Below are positions 1 to 8,988 of a DNA stretch of 54,876 nt, one piece after another. This DNA is from CAYSZB01 sp964435475. Lineage in GTDB: Bacteria; Chloroflexota; Anaerolineae; Anaerolineales; Anaerolineaceae. Under the pieces are notes generated by a model that was not told the origin of the DNA, did not search any database, and worked only from the letters and a program-made list of their open reading frames with translations. Both the position numbers and the translations under genes were made by a program. The DNA lies in contig CAYSZB010000008.1 of assembly GCA_964435475.1 (NCBI GenBank), positions 1 through 54,876 on the forward strand, read 5' to 3'. Position 1 is the stretch's first letter. The number at the start of each line of letters is the position of its first letter.

Positions 1-211
1 GATCTGCATTGATCCTTGCTGCAAGGTAAAATTCCTGGTCTGAATTGAGCAGGGTAATGCTGCCAATTTCCTTCAGGTATAACCGAACAGGATCATCAGC
101 CAGTTGATCTTCCAGGTCTGGTGGCGCTTCATGTTCCTCCTCCTGATAGATCTCGTCATCAGATGGCTCATCATTGTTTATGATGTCTTGAAAGTCAGAT
201 AGATCACTCAT
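1..211 (-). CDS. rpoD: RNA polymerase sigma-70 factor RpoD, N-terminal part (cut by window edge)
   Basis: This is the first 70 codons of a gene that runs off the left edge of the window. Reading leftwards from the ATG at 211, an acidic N-terminus (about 30 residues, rich in Asp and Glu) is followed by DPVRLYLKEIGSITLL and an E-x-x-x-AARI stretch. That is the sigma region 1.2 signature of group 1 sigma factors. It sits 91 bp downstream of dnaG on the same strand, the usual dnaG-rpoD order of the macromolecular-synthesis operon. The ATG ten bases further upstream is closed by a stop after five codons, which supports 211 as the start, although the Shine-Dalgarno match is weak. The acidic region 1.1 is short. 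Regions 2 to 4 are outside the window, so group 1 status rests on region 1.2 and context. Confidence 0.9.
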   Translation of the reverse strand, partial: MSDLSDFQDIINNDEPSDDEIYQEEEHEAPPDLEDQLADDPVRLYLKEIGSITLLNSDQEFYLAARINAD

Positions 212-302
212 TTTTACTCATTATCAAGGCATTGAAGCTTTTGACCTCAAGTGACAGCATATTTTGTAAGGGTACTATACCATGTTATGGAACAATCCCT
301 CG

Positions 303-2204
303 TTAATCATTCTTCGACGGTGGATTAAGCGCATCATCGATCTTCTTTCGCATTTTGATGTTCTCGATCATTAAGGATTGGTAATTTAATGAAGCGTCCT
401 TCTCATTATCCTCTAATTCCTTTTCCATGAACAGGAGATCATTGATCTGCTCTTCGATCCTGTTACGCCTCATCCTCAAGATCGCACGTACTAACTCCAA
501 AATTTCTTTTTCAGGAGTTATCTCTTTGGTATTTTTGGGTAGTTCTTCAACCACCAATGCCTCCCGGATAAGATCGGGCAGATACAGTTCAAGGAAATCT
601 CTTGGAGTGTATTCATCCTGGTCAAGTGAGGCTGTGATAAGTTTAAATGTTTCCAGGAACTCTGTTTCGATGAAATCATCATTATCCAGTTCGGGCAAAT
701 CAAATATCTTAAGTTGACGGTTTACCTGGTGAAGATTGTCGGGGTCATGTAACAGTTTCTGGATACAGTAATGTTCCAGGAGGTGATTACTGCGCTTTGT
801 ACCATTGATCTTCCTGGCTATGTCAGCAGGTTCATCACCTTTCTTTCTTGATTTTCCTCTATTTAAGGGGCTGGGGCTGGCACCAACCAGGGCTCTTTCA
901 TTTACCTTGATCAGGTATGCCAGTTTTTGGCGGTATGCTTCCCGTTCGATCCTATCAGCTACATCTTCGATTAATGGCAGTACCTTTTGAGCGATCTCGC
1001 TTTTAACCTTAACATCGTTGACATCCTTGGATGCCACCAGGGTTTCCATGACATGTTCGACCACAGGCTTGGCATTTTCAACGATCTTTTCCCACACCAG
1101 GGGATCAGCCAGCACGATTTCATCCGGATCCTTTCCCTCTGGCAATGTCGTTACCCGGATATCCGCCTTCAACCTTGCCTCATAATGCAACAGCCCTCTT
1201 GCATCAAAAAGCATCTCGTTATCAATGTCCATGGTTTGCCTGGCAGTTTCCAAACCGCGCAACGTGGCCTGTTCTCCGGCAGCATCAGGGTCCAGGGCTA
1301 AAACGATACGGCGGGTGAATTTCTTGACCAGCCTGAATTGATCTTCCGTGAGCGCTGTTCCCATGGGTGAGACAGCATTGGTGAAACCTGCCTGATGCAA
1401 ACCGATCACATCCAGGTATCCTTCAACGATCACAGCCTGGTCTTTCGTACGGATCGATTGTCTCGCCAAATCCAAACCATACAGCAGGCGACCTTTATCA
1501 AACACATCTGTTTTTGGAGAGTTGAGGTATTTAGGAACATCATTCGGATCCACTACCCTACCACCAAAACCGCACATCTTACCAAATGCATCACGGATCG
1601 GGATCACGAGCCGGTTGCGGAAACGATCATAAGCTCCCCCCGAGTCCCTTTCTGTGATCAAGCCTGCATCCATTAGAACCTGCTCACCATAACCAATCCC
1701 TTTCATAAAGTTAAGCAACCCATCCCAGGCATCAGGTGCGTACCCTAATCCAAAGATCTTTATGGACTGGTCATTTATGCCACGCTTATGGAGATATTCC
1801 AATGTCTCCCTGCCGCGGGGTGTTTCCAACATTTGCTGCCTGTAGAACCGGGCAGCGCCTTCGAGGGCATTGATAATCTCTTCTGCATGATCTTTTGAAG
1901 CCTGGTTGACCTGTGAATAGACCGGCAACTCAACACCAGCCTTCTCAGCCAGGAACTTCAGAGTTTCGCCAAAATCCCACCCCTCTTTTTTCATCACATA
2001 ACCAAAAATATCCCCTCCCTCATTACATTGACCAAAACACCGCCATGTCTGTGTTTCCGGAAAGATGACAAATGCTGGCGTACGTGTATTGCTGTGGAAA
2101 GGACAGAACCCGGTGTAGTTCTTCCCTGTGTGGCGCAGTTTGACACTTGCTGACACGTAATCAACAATGTCCAGTCGTGCCTTAATGTCATCAACAACCG
2201 TCAT
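303..2204 (-). CDS. dnaG: DNA primase DnaG
   Basis: DnaG makes the RNA primers for lagging-strand synthesis and is recruited by the DnaB helicase, which is encoded at 25874-27256 here. At 633 residues it is of normal family length. The N-terminal CHC2 zinc-binding domain contains C34-P-F-H37 and C56-F-G-Q-C60. The central Toprim catalytic domain shows the invariant Glu in IVEGYLDVIGL and the metal-binding Asp pair in LALDPDAAG. The C-terminal part, predicted helical, should be the helicase-interaction domain. The ATG at 2204 follows an AAAGGA ribosome-binding site. The last zinc pair is spaced C-x3-C, whereas the E. coli enzyme has C-x2-C. It is followed on the same strand by rpoD. Confidence 0.97.
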   Translation of the reverse strand: MTVVDDIKARLDIVDYVSASVKLRHTGKNYTGFCPFHSNTRTPAFVIFPETQTWRCFGQCNEGGDIFGYVMKKEGWDFGETLKFLAEKAGVELPVYSQVNQASKDHAEEIINALEGAARFYRQQMLETPRGRETLEYLHKRGINDQSIKIFGLGYAPDAWDGLLNFMKGIGYGEQVLMDAGLITERDSGGAYDRFRNRLVIPIRDAFGKMCGFGGRVVDPNDVPKYLNSPKTDVFDKGRLLYGLDLARQSIRTKDQAVIVEGYLDVIGLHQAGFTNAVSPMGTALTEDQFRLVKKFTRRIVLALDPDAAGEQATLRGLETARQTMDIDNEMLFDARGLLHYEARLKADIRVTTLPEGKDPDEIVLADPLVWEKIVENAKPVVEHVMETLVASKDVNDVKVKSEIAQKVLPLIEDVADRIEREAYRQKLAYLIKVNERALVGASPSPLNRGKSRKKGDEPADIARKINGTKRSNHLLEHYCIQKLLHDPDNLHQVNRQLKIFDLPELDNDDFIETEFLETFKLITASLDQDEYTPRDFLELYLPDLIREALVVEELPKNTKEITPEKEILELVRAILRMRRNRIEEQINDLLFMEKELEDNEKDASLNYQSLMIENIKMRKKIDDALNPPSKND

Positions 2205-2298
2205 GGATGTCCTTTAAGTTCATTGCAAGTATTCTGTTTATACCCCTTATCTGCCAATTATGGTAGGAAATCATTAAAAGAATCAAACCTGGCAAAAA

Positions 2299-3303
2299 TT
2301 AAGGAAGGTTATGATCGTATTTGATCAAAGCTTTCATGTACTGGGCGCGTTCGTAATTTTGTGGCGCGCTGACCTTTTCCTGGCTTAAAGTGCCCTTCAT
2401 GTCCTTAACACTGGCATACTGGTAGGTGTCCATCCACTGAGTGCAATCGTTTACCATTACTGCAGCCATGTCAGCCCCATTTGCCAGAAATTCAGAAGCA
2501 ACCATTACCACATCAGCACCTGCCATGATGCCTTTCACCATATCAAGTCCACTATGAACACCAGTGGTTAGGGCAAGGTCCGCATGAATTTTTCCATAAA
2601 GCAGCGCAATCCACCGCAACGGCAGTAATAATTCATCACTGCTGCTCAGTCTCGAAAAAGCCTCCACTTCCAGTGTTTCGACATCCAAGTCAGGCTGCAT
2701 GAAGCGATTGAACAACACCAGCCCATCAGCGCCGGCTTTAATTATGCGCTGGGCAAGGTTGGGTAATGCCGTAAAGTAAGGGCTGAGCTTTACACTGACA
2801 GGCAAGTGAACCTGGTGGCAGACACTGCTCACCAGGTCAACCAATTCCTTTTCAATACTTTGGGAATCCCGTTTCACATCAGTGGGGACCGTGTAATAAT
2901 TAAGTTCCAGTGCATCCGCCCCGGCTTGTTCGAGCATCAAAGCATTTTTCACCCAATCACCACTGTGATATCCATTCAAACTTGCGATCACGGGTATTTC
3001 CAGGCACTCCTTCAAGACCTTAACTTGTTCCAGGTAAGCATCAACACCCATGTTGTAAGTTTTTAGGTCGGGATAAGTGGTTATTGCTTCTGCGGAAAGG
3101 TCCGTTCCACGGTTGAGAAAGTAATCAAGTTGATTGCTTTCATATTCGATCTGTTCCTGGAACAAAGAATACATGACGATTGCACTAACCCCTTTGTCCT
3201 CAAGCTTCTTCGCCATTGAAATTTTCTTGGAAAAAGGCGACGCAGACGCGACCAAAGGATTTTTTAATTCCAAACCTAGATAATGACACTGCAGATCAGC
3301 CAT
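2299..3303 (-). CDS. Dihydroorotate-dehydrogenase-like flavoprotein
   Basis: A 334-residue TIM-barrel protein of the dihydroorotate dehydrogenase-like family, predicted to bind FMN. The start is the ATG at 3303, preceded by AGGAG seven bases upstream; an in-frame start 24 bases earlier has no ribosome-binding site. Family features include LELKNPLVASASPF near the N-terminus, VKLSPYF in the middle and a C-terminal phosphate-binding stretch (TTGVHSGLDMVKGIMAGAD). Where class 1A enzymes carry the catalytic ELNxSCPN motif, this protein has ELNYYTVP (133-140). The catalytic Cys/Ser base is therefore missing, and a role in pyrimidine synthesis is unlikely. It lies just downstream of nifJ, which suggests a redox accessory role with pyruvate:ferredoxin oxidoreductase; that is inference. 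A terminator-like hairpin separates the two genes. Confidence 0.85.
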   Translation of the reverse strand: MADLQCHYLGLELKNPLVASASPFSKKISMAKKLEDKGVSAIVMYSLFQEQIEYESNQLDYFLNRGTDLSAEAITTYPDLKTYNMGVDAYLEQVKVLKECLEIPVIASLNGYHSGDWVKNALMLEQAGADALELNYYTVPTDVKRDSQSIEKELVDLVSSVCHQVHLPVSVKLSPYFTALPNLAQRIIKAGADGLVLFNRFMQPDLDVETLEVEAFSRLSSSDELLLPLRWIALLYGKIHADLALTTGVHSGLDMVKGIMAGADVVMVASEFLANGADMAAVMVNDCTQWMDTYQYASVKDMKGTLSQEKVSAPQNYERAQYMKALIKYDHNLP

Positions 3304-3319
3304 AATTTCTCCTATGTTA

Positions 3320-3359
3320 AAAAACAAGAACGGTGACCATTAAGTTCAGGTCACCGTTC
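3320..3359 (-). terminator. Intrinsic terminator downstream of nifJ
   Basis: An 11-bp perfect inverted repeat (3328-3338 with 3349-3359, 10-nt loop) is followed on the minus strand by a T-rich run. It lies between the nifJ stop and the start of the dihydroorotate-dehydrogenase-like gene, whose ribosome-binding site begins immediately afterwards. Expression of that gene therefore needs read-through or an internal promoter. Confidence 0.8.
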
Positions 3360-3384
3360 ATTTTACCTTAAGATTCTACCCAGC

Positions 3385-6300
3385 TCAGGACTCAGGTTCT
3401 TCTTTTGCCTTGCCGTATTGCATGGCTGCCATTTGAGAATACAGCCTCCATCTGGCTTCCGCCTCAGATTGGGCATGAGTCATCAATTCTTCCGCCCGTT
3501 TTTCATTGGCCTGGACCAGCATACGGTAACGGGTCTCATTGTAAGCATAATCTGATAATTTTACAGTAGGCTCTTTGTAGTCAAGCTGTAATGGGTTTAT
3601 TCCCTGTTCAACCAGGTCAGGATTGTAACGGAACAGGGGCCAGTGACCCGAATTGACAGCCAGTTTCTGCTGGATCAAGCCCTTGCGCATGTCATAGCCA
3701 TGCTGTGTACAATGGCTGTAGGCAATAATCAGAGAAGGCCCTTCGTATGCATCAGCTTCGACAAATGCCTTGAGGGTCTGGGCATCATTGGCACCCATCG
3801 CGACCTTGGCAACGTAGATGAAACCATAGGACATCATCATCATACCGAGGTCCTTTTTAGGCAGGTTCTTACCGTCAGCAGAGAACTTAGCCACAGCACC
3901 ACGAGGGGTAGATTTCGATGATTGACCACCGGTGTTTGAATAAACTTCGGTATCCAGAACAAGCACGTTGACATCCTTGCCTGACGCCAGGACGTGGTCC
4001 AAGCCGCCATAGCCAATGTCGTAAGCCCAACCATCACCACCAATGATCCAGACACTCTTTTTCACCAGGTAATCAGCCAGTGATAACAGGTTGCGGGCAT
4101 CAGCCGAATCCATATTCTTGAGCATTCCTTTGAGTTTTTCCACGCGTTTTCGCTGCGCCTGGATGTCTGCTTCGGTCTTTTGTACTGCACCGGTCAATTC
4201 ACTGACAAATTCCTGGCCAAATTTTGCAGATAGTTTTCCCAATAACTCGGTCGCCAGTTCCTTGAATTTATCGATGGTCAGGCGCATGCCAAGGCCGAAC
4301 TCGGCGTTATCCTCAAATAATGAGTTGGACCAGGCTGGTCCACGTCCATCACCATTCTTAGCATAAGGTGTGGTAGGCAGGTTGCCGCCATAGATCGAGG
4401 AACAGCCGGTGGCATTGGCAACTACCATACGATCACCAAATAACTGGCTTGCCAGTTTGATGTAAGGTGTTTCTCCGCAGCCTGCACAGGCACCTGAGAA
4501 CTCAAACAAAGGCTCAAAGAGTTGAGAGTTTTTCACCAGGTGGGGTGAGATCAGTGCACGATCAATGTATGGGATATCCAGGAAGAACTTGAAATTCTCG
4601 GCTTCGCTTTCCCTTAATGGGGGTTGTGGTTGCAGGTTGATTGCCTTGCGTTCTGGATTGGTCTTATCCTTTCCAGGACAGTTCTCAACGCATAAACCGC
4701 ATCCGGTGCAATCTTCAGGAGCAACCTGCACAGTGAAAGCGTACCCCTCACGCCACTCCCTGGCTTTTGAATCAGTATGTTTAAAGGTGGCGGGAGCTTT
4801 CTTGAGCAACTCCACCGGGTATATCTTGGTGCGAATGGCAGCATGCGGACAGACAAATGAACAGCGACCACATTGGATACAAAGGTCAGATTCCCAGACC
4901 GGGATCTCAAGCGCAATGTTGCGTTTTTCCCATTTTGTGGTTGCAGTCGGGAAAGTACCATCGACTGGCATCTTGCTGACTGGTACGCTATCACCCCGGC
5001 GATCGAGGATCATACCTAAAACATCGCGTACGTATTCTGGCGCTTCCTCTGGAATAGGAGCACGCCGTTTTGAGGTGCTGGTAGCCTTTTCAGGGATGGT
5101 CACCTTGTGCAGGTTCTCAAGTGCCTGGTCTACGGCAGCATAATTCTTAAGAACCACTGCCTCACCACGTTTTCCATAGGTGTGTTCAATGGCTTTCTTG
5201 ATTTCCTTGATGGCTTCCTCACGGGGCAGAACACCGCTGATCGCGAAGAAACATGTCTGCATGATGGTGTTGATGCGCTGTCCCATGCCGGTTGCTTCAG
5301 CCACTTTGTATGCATCGATCACATAGAATTGGATCTTCTTGGTGATCAGTCTTTCCTGCATTTCTCGTGGCAGGGTATCCCACACCTGGTCGGCATCATA
5401 AATGCTATTTAACAGAAAAACGCTGCCAGGTCGGGAATATTTAAGCATGTCATAGCGATCAATGAATGATACCTGGTGACAGGCGACAAAATTCGCTTCA
5501 CCCTCGGCGATCATGTAAGGTGCTTTGATCGGTTTGGGACCAAACCTCAGGTGTGAAACAGTGATCGTGCCGGATTTCTTCGAATCATATTCAAAGTAAC
5601 CTTGAGCAAAATTGGGGGTTTCATCGCCAATGATCTTGATCGAGTTCTTGTTTGCGCCAACTGTGCCGTCCGAACCAAGGCCAAAGAACATAGCCTGAAC
5701 CATATTTTCGGGGAGCACCTCAAATGTGTGATCGTATTCTATGTTGCTGTGGGAAACATCATCAATGATACCGACCGTGAAGCTTTCTTTTGGTTCGTCC
5801 TTCTTAAGTTCTTCAAAAACACCATTAACCATGGCAGGTGTAAACTCTTTTGAGCTCAAACCATAACGGCCGCCAACAATTTTTGGCATGTACTTGAAAG
5901 GAGCTATTCCCTTCTCGAGACCACGATGCAGCGCATTGACCACATCCAGGTATAGCGGCTCTCCGCCGGCGCCTGGTTCCTTGGTGCGGTCCAGCACAGC
6001 GATCTTTTTTACTGTGGCAGGCAGGGATTTTATAAATTTTTCTTCATCAAATGGGCGGTACAAGCGGACATTGACAACGCCTACTTTTTCTTTCTTGTCG
6101 ATAAGATACCTGGCGGTTTCGCTGGCAGTCTCAGCACCTGATGCCATGATCACGATCACCCGCTCAGCATCCGGAGCACCAGAGTATTCGAAAAGCTTGT
6201 ATGCCCTTCCGGTTACCTTGGCAAATCTTTCCATCGCTTCTTCAACGATACCTGGAACAGCCTGGTAGAAAGGATTGACCGTTTCACGACCCTGGAAGTA

Positions 6301-6972
6301 AACATCCGGGTTCTGTGCGGTGCCCCTGAGTACTGGGCGATCAGGTGTTAGTGCCCTTTGACGGTGAGCCATTACAAGATCTTCATCGATCATAGCTCTC
6401 AGTTGATCTTCACCAATGCGTTCGATCTTGTTGATCTCATGGGAAGTCCTGAAACCATCAAAGAAGTGCACAAATGGAACCCTTGATTTCAAAGTTGCAG
6501 CTTGCGCCACCGCCGCCATGTCCTGTGCTTCTTGTACAGAGCAGGATGCCAGCATGGCAAAACCGGTTGCCCGGCAAGCCATGACGTCCGCCTGGTCTCC
6601 AAAGATGGAAAGCGCTTGCGCAGCCAGTGATCGGGCACTGACATTGAACACTGCCGGGGTCAACTCACCAGCGATCTTGTACATATTGGGAATCATTAAC
6701 AGCAAGCCCTGTGAGGCTGTAAAGGTTGTAGTCAGCGCGCCAGTCTGTAATGCACCATGCACAGCACCTGCAGCGCCGCCCTCAGATTGCATTTCGATCA
6801 CAGTCGGCACAGTGCCCCACAGGTTTGGCACCCGCTCAGCCGCCCACTGGTCAGCATACTCACCCATGGGGGATGATGGTGTGATGGGGTAAATTGCGAT
6901 TACTTCGTTCAGCCGGTATGAGACATAAGAAGTTGCCTCATTGGCATCGGTCATGACCATTTCACGTTTCAT
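3385..6972 (-). CDS. nifJ: Pyruvate:ferredoxin (flavodoxin) oxidoreductase, single-chain
   Basis: This enzyme oxidatively decarboxylates pyruvate with CoA to acetyl-CoA and CO2 and reduces ferredoxin or flavodoxin in the cytoplasm. It is a 1195-residue homodimer-type enzyme with all domains in one chain. The N-terminal domain I contains AIYPITPSSPMGEYADQW, which binds substrate and thiamine. Next comes the gamma-like domain (FFGLGSDGTVGANKNSIKI). The two-cluster ferredoxin domain has CIQCGRCSFVCP and CTGCGLCVENCP. The C-terminal thiamine domain has CAGCGETPY, GGDGWAYDIGYGG and SNTGGQSSKSTP. The ATG at 6972 follows AGAGGAG at 11 bases; the longer in-frame TTG start at 7005 lacks a site. The gene ends at a strong hairpin. 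It is a hallmark of anaerobic metabolism. Confidence 0.97.
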   Translation of the reverse strand: MKREMVMTDANEATSYVSYRLNEVIAIYPITPSSPMGEYADQWAAERVPNLWGTVPTVIEMQSEGGAAGAVHGALQTGALTTTFTASQGLLLMIPNMYKIAGELTPAVFNVSARSLAAQALSIFGDQADVMACRATGFAMLASCSVQEAQDMAAVAQAATLKSRVPFVHFFDGFRTSHEINKIERIGEDQLRAMIDEDLVMAHRQRALTPDRPVLRGTAQNPDVYFQGRETVNPFYQAVPGIVEEAMERFAKVTGRAYKLFEYSGAPDAERVIVIMASGAETASETARYLIDKKEKVGVVNVRLYRPFDEEKFIKSLPATVKKIAVLDRTKEPGAGGEPLYLDVVNALHRGLEKGIAPFKYMPKIVGGRYGLSSKEFTPAMVNGVFEELKKDEPKESFTVGIIDDVSHSNIEYDHTFEVLPENMVQAMFFGLGSDGTVGANKNSIKIIGDETPNFAQGYFEYDSKKSGTITVSHLRFGPKPIKAPYMIAEGEANFVACHQVSFIDRYDMLKYSRPGSVFLLNSIYDADQVWDTLPREMQERLITKKIQFYVIDAYKVAEATGMGQRINTIMQTCFFAISGVLPREEAIKEIKKAIEHTYGKRGEAVVLKNYAAVDQALENLHKVTIPEKATSTSKRRAPIPEEAPEYVRDVLGMILDRRGDSVPVSKMPVDGTFPTATTKWEKRNIALEIPVWESDLCIQCGRCSFVCPHAAIRTKIYPVELLKKAPATFKHTDSKAREWREGYAFTVQVAPEDCTGCGLCVENCPGKDKTNPERKAINLQPQPPLRESEAENFKFFLDIPYIDRALISPHLVKNSQLFEPLFEFSGACAGCGETPYIKLASQLFGDRMVVANATGCSSIYGGNLPTTPYAKNGDGRGPAWSNSLFEDNAEFGLGMRLTIDKFKELATELLGKLSAKFGQEFVSELTGAVQKTEADIQAQRKRVEKLKGMLKNMDSADARNLLSLADYLVKKSVWIIGGDGWAYDIGYGGLDHVLASGKDVNVLVLDTEVYSNTGGQSSKSTPRGAVAKFSADGKNLPKKDLGMMMMSYGFIYVAKVAMGANDAQTLKAFVEADAYEGPSLIIAYSHCTQHGYDMRKGLIQQKLAVNSGHWPLFRYNPDLVEQGINPLQLDYKEPTVKLSDYAYNETRYRMLVQANEKRAEELMTHAQSEAEARWRLYSQMAAMQYGKAKEEPES

Positions 6973-7102
6973 TTTTGATAATACTCCTCTAAGTGTTTTG
7001 CTCAATACTCCCGGTCACGCAGTCCCAAGATATATTGGTTTGTAATATGTGTCTAAATCCAACTATTTATTGTAATCCATAATCACATAGATTCGGGGTC
7101 AT

Positions 7103-7121
7103 TTTTGGCAAAAAGCCAAAA
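7103..7121. promoter_or_regulatory. Inverted repeat upstream of nifJ
   Basis: TTTTGGC and GCCAAAA, separated by five A residues, form a 7-bp perfect inverted repeat about 130 bp upstream of the nifJ start and about 50 bp past the end of the NUDIX gene. It could be an operator or the hairpin of a NUDIX-operon terminator (the minus strand reads a T run in the loop, not after the stem). I recognise no regulator consensus. Confidence 0.3.
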
Positions 7122-7169
7122 TCCTGATATTGAGTTCTGAATTTCAGTAAGAAGAGCCTGGAAGATTTA

Positions 7170-7703
7170 TTAGGCCAGGCTTTTTACTTCTGCCAGGAAT
7201 AGGCCAGCAATACTTTTTCCATCGCGTAGCTCTCCCGATTGTGCCATTCTTAATGCCTCAGACAGGGGGATCTTTTCAACCTTAAGATATTCATCATCAT
7301 CCTGTTCCAAGGGTGCCGGGTAGAGGTCCCTGGCCAGGAACAGGGTCAGAAATTCATTTGAATAGCCAGGGGTCATGTAAAAACCACCGAGTTTGACCAG
7401 GTCATGGGCTGCCATCCCTGTTTCTTCACGCAACTCACGCATGGCTGTTTCTTCAGGGCTTTCATTTTCATCCAGCAGACCTGCAGGTATTTCCAGCAGG
7501 TAGGCTTCAGCACCTACCCGGTACTGCCTGATAAAAAGGACTTCACCTGCCGAGTTGATGGGCACAATGGCGACCGCATCCCGGTGGTCCACAAGGTCAT
7601 AAGTCCGGGTTTGCTCATCTGGCATCTTTAACAATACTTTACAAATATCGAACGCCCTCGCCTGGAGCACTCTCTCCTGGCTTAATTTCTTAATGTCTGC
7701 CAT
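7170..7703 (-). CDS. NUDIX hydrolase, ADP-ribose pyrophosphatase-like
   Basis: A 177-residue hydrolase predicted to cleave nucleoside diphosphates linked to another moiety, most probably ADP-ribose. The complete Nudix box runs from G75 to M97 (GLLDENE then REL, EETGM), with the E residues that bind magnesium present. The preceding EIPAG and the downstream TPGYSNE motif are typical of the ADP-ribose pyrophosphatase (NudF) subgroup. The ATG at 7703 has an AGGAG ribosome-binding site ten bases upstream; the in-frame TTG at 7721 overlaps that site and is not favoured. The gene lies downstream of the LysM lipoprotein gene, but the terminator at 7741-7766 separates them, so it is probably transcribed alone. 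Confidence 0.9.
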   Translation of the reverse strand: MADIKKLSQERVLQARAFDICKVLLKMPDEQTRTYDLVDHRDAVAIVPINSAGEVLFIRQYRVGAEAYLLEIPAGLLDENESPEETAMRELREETGMAAHDLVKLGGFYMTPGYSNEFLTLFLARDLYPAPLEQDDDEYLKVEKIPLSEALRMAQSGELRDGKSIAGLFLAEVKSLA

Positions 7704-7729
7704 CCCTGCTATTCTCCTCAATAAACCAA

Positions 7730-7766
7730 ACCATATAAATAAAAGAGGAGCTTGTGCTCCTCTTTT
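7730..7766 (-). terminator. Intrinsic terminator after the LysM lipoprotein gene
   Basis: An 11-bp perfect stem (7741-7751 with 7756-7766) has a four-base loop and, on the minus strand, a T-rich tail. It lies 18 bases past the stop codon at 7784. Confidence 0.85.
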
Positions 7767-7783
7767 TATGAGATATTAATACC

Positions 7784-8464
7784 TTATGGGATTTGCAGTA
7801 CCTGCCCACCCGATAACGCGTAAGGCTCAACCAAACCATTGACAACAATAATCGACTCAGGGGCAACATCCCCATAGTAACAGGCGATCGAGTAGATCGT
7901 CTCTCCCGCACTGACAGTGTATGTATCAGGATGCGGGTTGAGAGCCCTCGTCCCGGGAAAACTGCCACTTGTCGGAATGCTTAGAACATCACCTTCTGAC
8001 AGGTATGAATTGCTGGTCAATCCATTCAGGTTCAGCAAGTCAGCAGGATCCACATCAAACCGCCTGGCAAGACAATAAGCATGTTCGCCATCGTGCACAG
8101 TGTACTGTCCCGGCCTGGTCAACACCGGTGTTGGAGGAAGAGCAGTCGGGGTAAGCGCCTGGGTCGGCAGAGCAGTTGCTTCTGCCGTTTCCTGTGTGGT
8201 TTGGACATCTTCTGTACCTTCCTGGACCGGGGGGGTGGTTTCCTGTGGCTTTGGGGTAGGCGTTGGTTGGTCAAATTTTTCCATGATCGCCAGGGCTGTC
8301 GCTGTGGCATTCAAGATCTGTTGATCCACCGGTAATGGCGTATTGATCTTCTCTCCGGTTGAGGGTGTCGGAAACGGTACTTTGGATGCGGGTCTGATAC
8401 AACCGGCAAAGAGTACCAGTATCATCAGGCTCATCACCAGGGTAATTAATGATTTTCGTGACAT
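7784..8464 (-). CDS. Lipoprotein with two LysM domains
   Basis: A 226-residue exported lipoprotein predicted to bind peptidoglycan or another N-acetylglucosamine polymer. A hydrophobic signal sequence ends in the lipobox LFAGC with Cys22. A long Pro/Thr-rich linker, low in complexity, follows. There are two C-terminal LysM repeats: one begins GQYTVHDGEHAYCLARRF and ends VLSIP, the second begins DTYTVSAGETIYSIACYY and ends VLQIP at the very C-terminus. The ATG at 8464 follows GGGAGAAGA. No enzymatic domain is present, so a structural or carbohydrate-sensing role is most likely. The cysteines inside the LysM repeats could form disulfides outside the membrane. Confidence 0.9.
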   Translation of the reverse strand: MSRKSLITLVMSLMILVLFAGCIRPASKVPFPTPSTGEKINTPLPVDQQILNATATALAIMEKFDQPTPTPKPQETTPPVQEGTEDVQTTQETAEATALPTQALTPTALPPTPVLTRPGQYTVHDGEHAYCLARRFDVDPADLLNLNGLTSNSYLSEGDVLSIPTSGSFPGTRALNPHPDTYTVSAGETIYSIACYYGDVAPESIIVVNGLVEPYALSGGQVLQIP

Positions 8465-8515
8465 TCTTCTTCTCCCTGCAAGGTAAAATTCTAACTTCTT
8501 TCGTTATTATACAGC

Positions 8516-8555
8516 AAAAGTCCCATCGCAGAATAACCCTCTGGATGGGACTTTT
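8516..8555 (-). terminator. Intrinsic terminator after the 65-residue protein gene
   Basis: A 12-bp perfect stem (8516-8527 with 8544-8555) and 16-base loop lie 23 bases past the stop at 8578. The stem itself ends in four T residues on the minus strand. The plus strand also ends in TTTT. Confidence 0.75.
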
Positions 8556-8577
8556 ACTTTGGGCAAAGAGAAGAATG

Positions 8578-8775
8578 TTAGATCTTCTTCAGGGCAGGCA
8601 AACCAGATTTCAACTCCACAACCTGTTTTCCTGCGGGCACTGCATCAATAGCAAATTCCTTCTTCACTTCCTTTGCAAAGTAGTAAAGTAAAGTGTCCTT
8701 GCCGGTGCTGCGTTTAATCTTTTTGCAATGTAAATAATATTTGTTGCCCTTAGAGTTTGTAAATGTAAAAGCCAT
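8578..8775 (-). CDS. Conserved small protein, function unknown
   Basis: A 65-residue protein starting MAFTFTNSKGNKYYLHCKK and containing TLLYYFAKEVK and AVPAGKQVVE. I recognise this as a small conserved protein of unknown function; similar short proteins with a YYLH segment, a YYFA segment and a final LPxLKK occur in several bacterial phyla. The ATG at 8775 is preceded by AAGGAGG at five bases, which is decisive; the longer in-frame start at 8844 lies upstream of that site. It is basic and soluble, with no signal or membrane segment. It is monocistronic, with its own terminator. A nucleic-acid or ribosome-linked role is conceivable from the charge but is speculation. Confidence 0.8.
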   Translation of the reverse strand: MAFTFTNSKGNKYYLHCKKIKRSTGKDTLLYYFAKEVKKEFAIDAVPAGKQVVELKSGLPALKKI

Positions 8776-8923
8776 AAGTTCCTCCTTTTCTATTTGCGAA
8801 CTTAATTCAAGTGTAACCAAGAAAAAAGTTTTGTCAATAGGCAATATTGGACAATAGTTTTTTAATTCACCATAAAATTCCAGCCGGGTTTGTTAGAAAA
8901 TTGTATATATGCATGAAAATTCC

Positions 8924-8952
8924 TTGACTCATACTTTAATAATTCATACAAT
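8924..8952 (+). promoter_or_regulatory. Sigma-70-type promoter for the HtrA-like gene
   Basis: TTGACT (8924-8929), a 17-base spacer and TACAAT (8947-8952) give near-consensus -35 and -10 boxes. Transcription would start about 8959, some 30 bases before the ATG at 8989. Confidence 0.7.
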
Positions 8953-8988
8953 GACATACAATGAAAATTGATAATGAGGGATTCTTTT

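Noticed and set aside
4565..5143. Open frame of 192 codons on the plus strand
   Set aside because: Antisense to nifJ, which has complete motifs over this stretch; the product has a typical shadow-frame composition rich in Ser and Arg.
7155..7181. AGCCTGG/CCAGGCT stem at the NUDIX gene end
   Set aside because: The repeat spans the stop codon; the T run is only on the strand where no gene ends here, so I do not call it a terminator.
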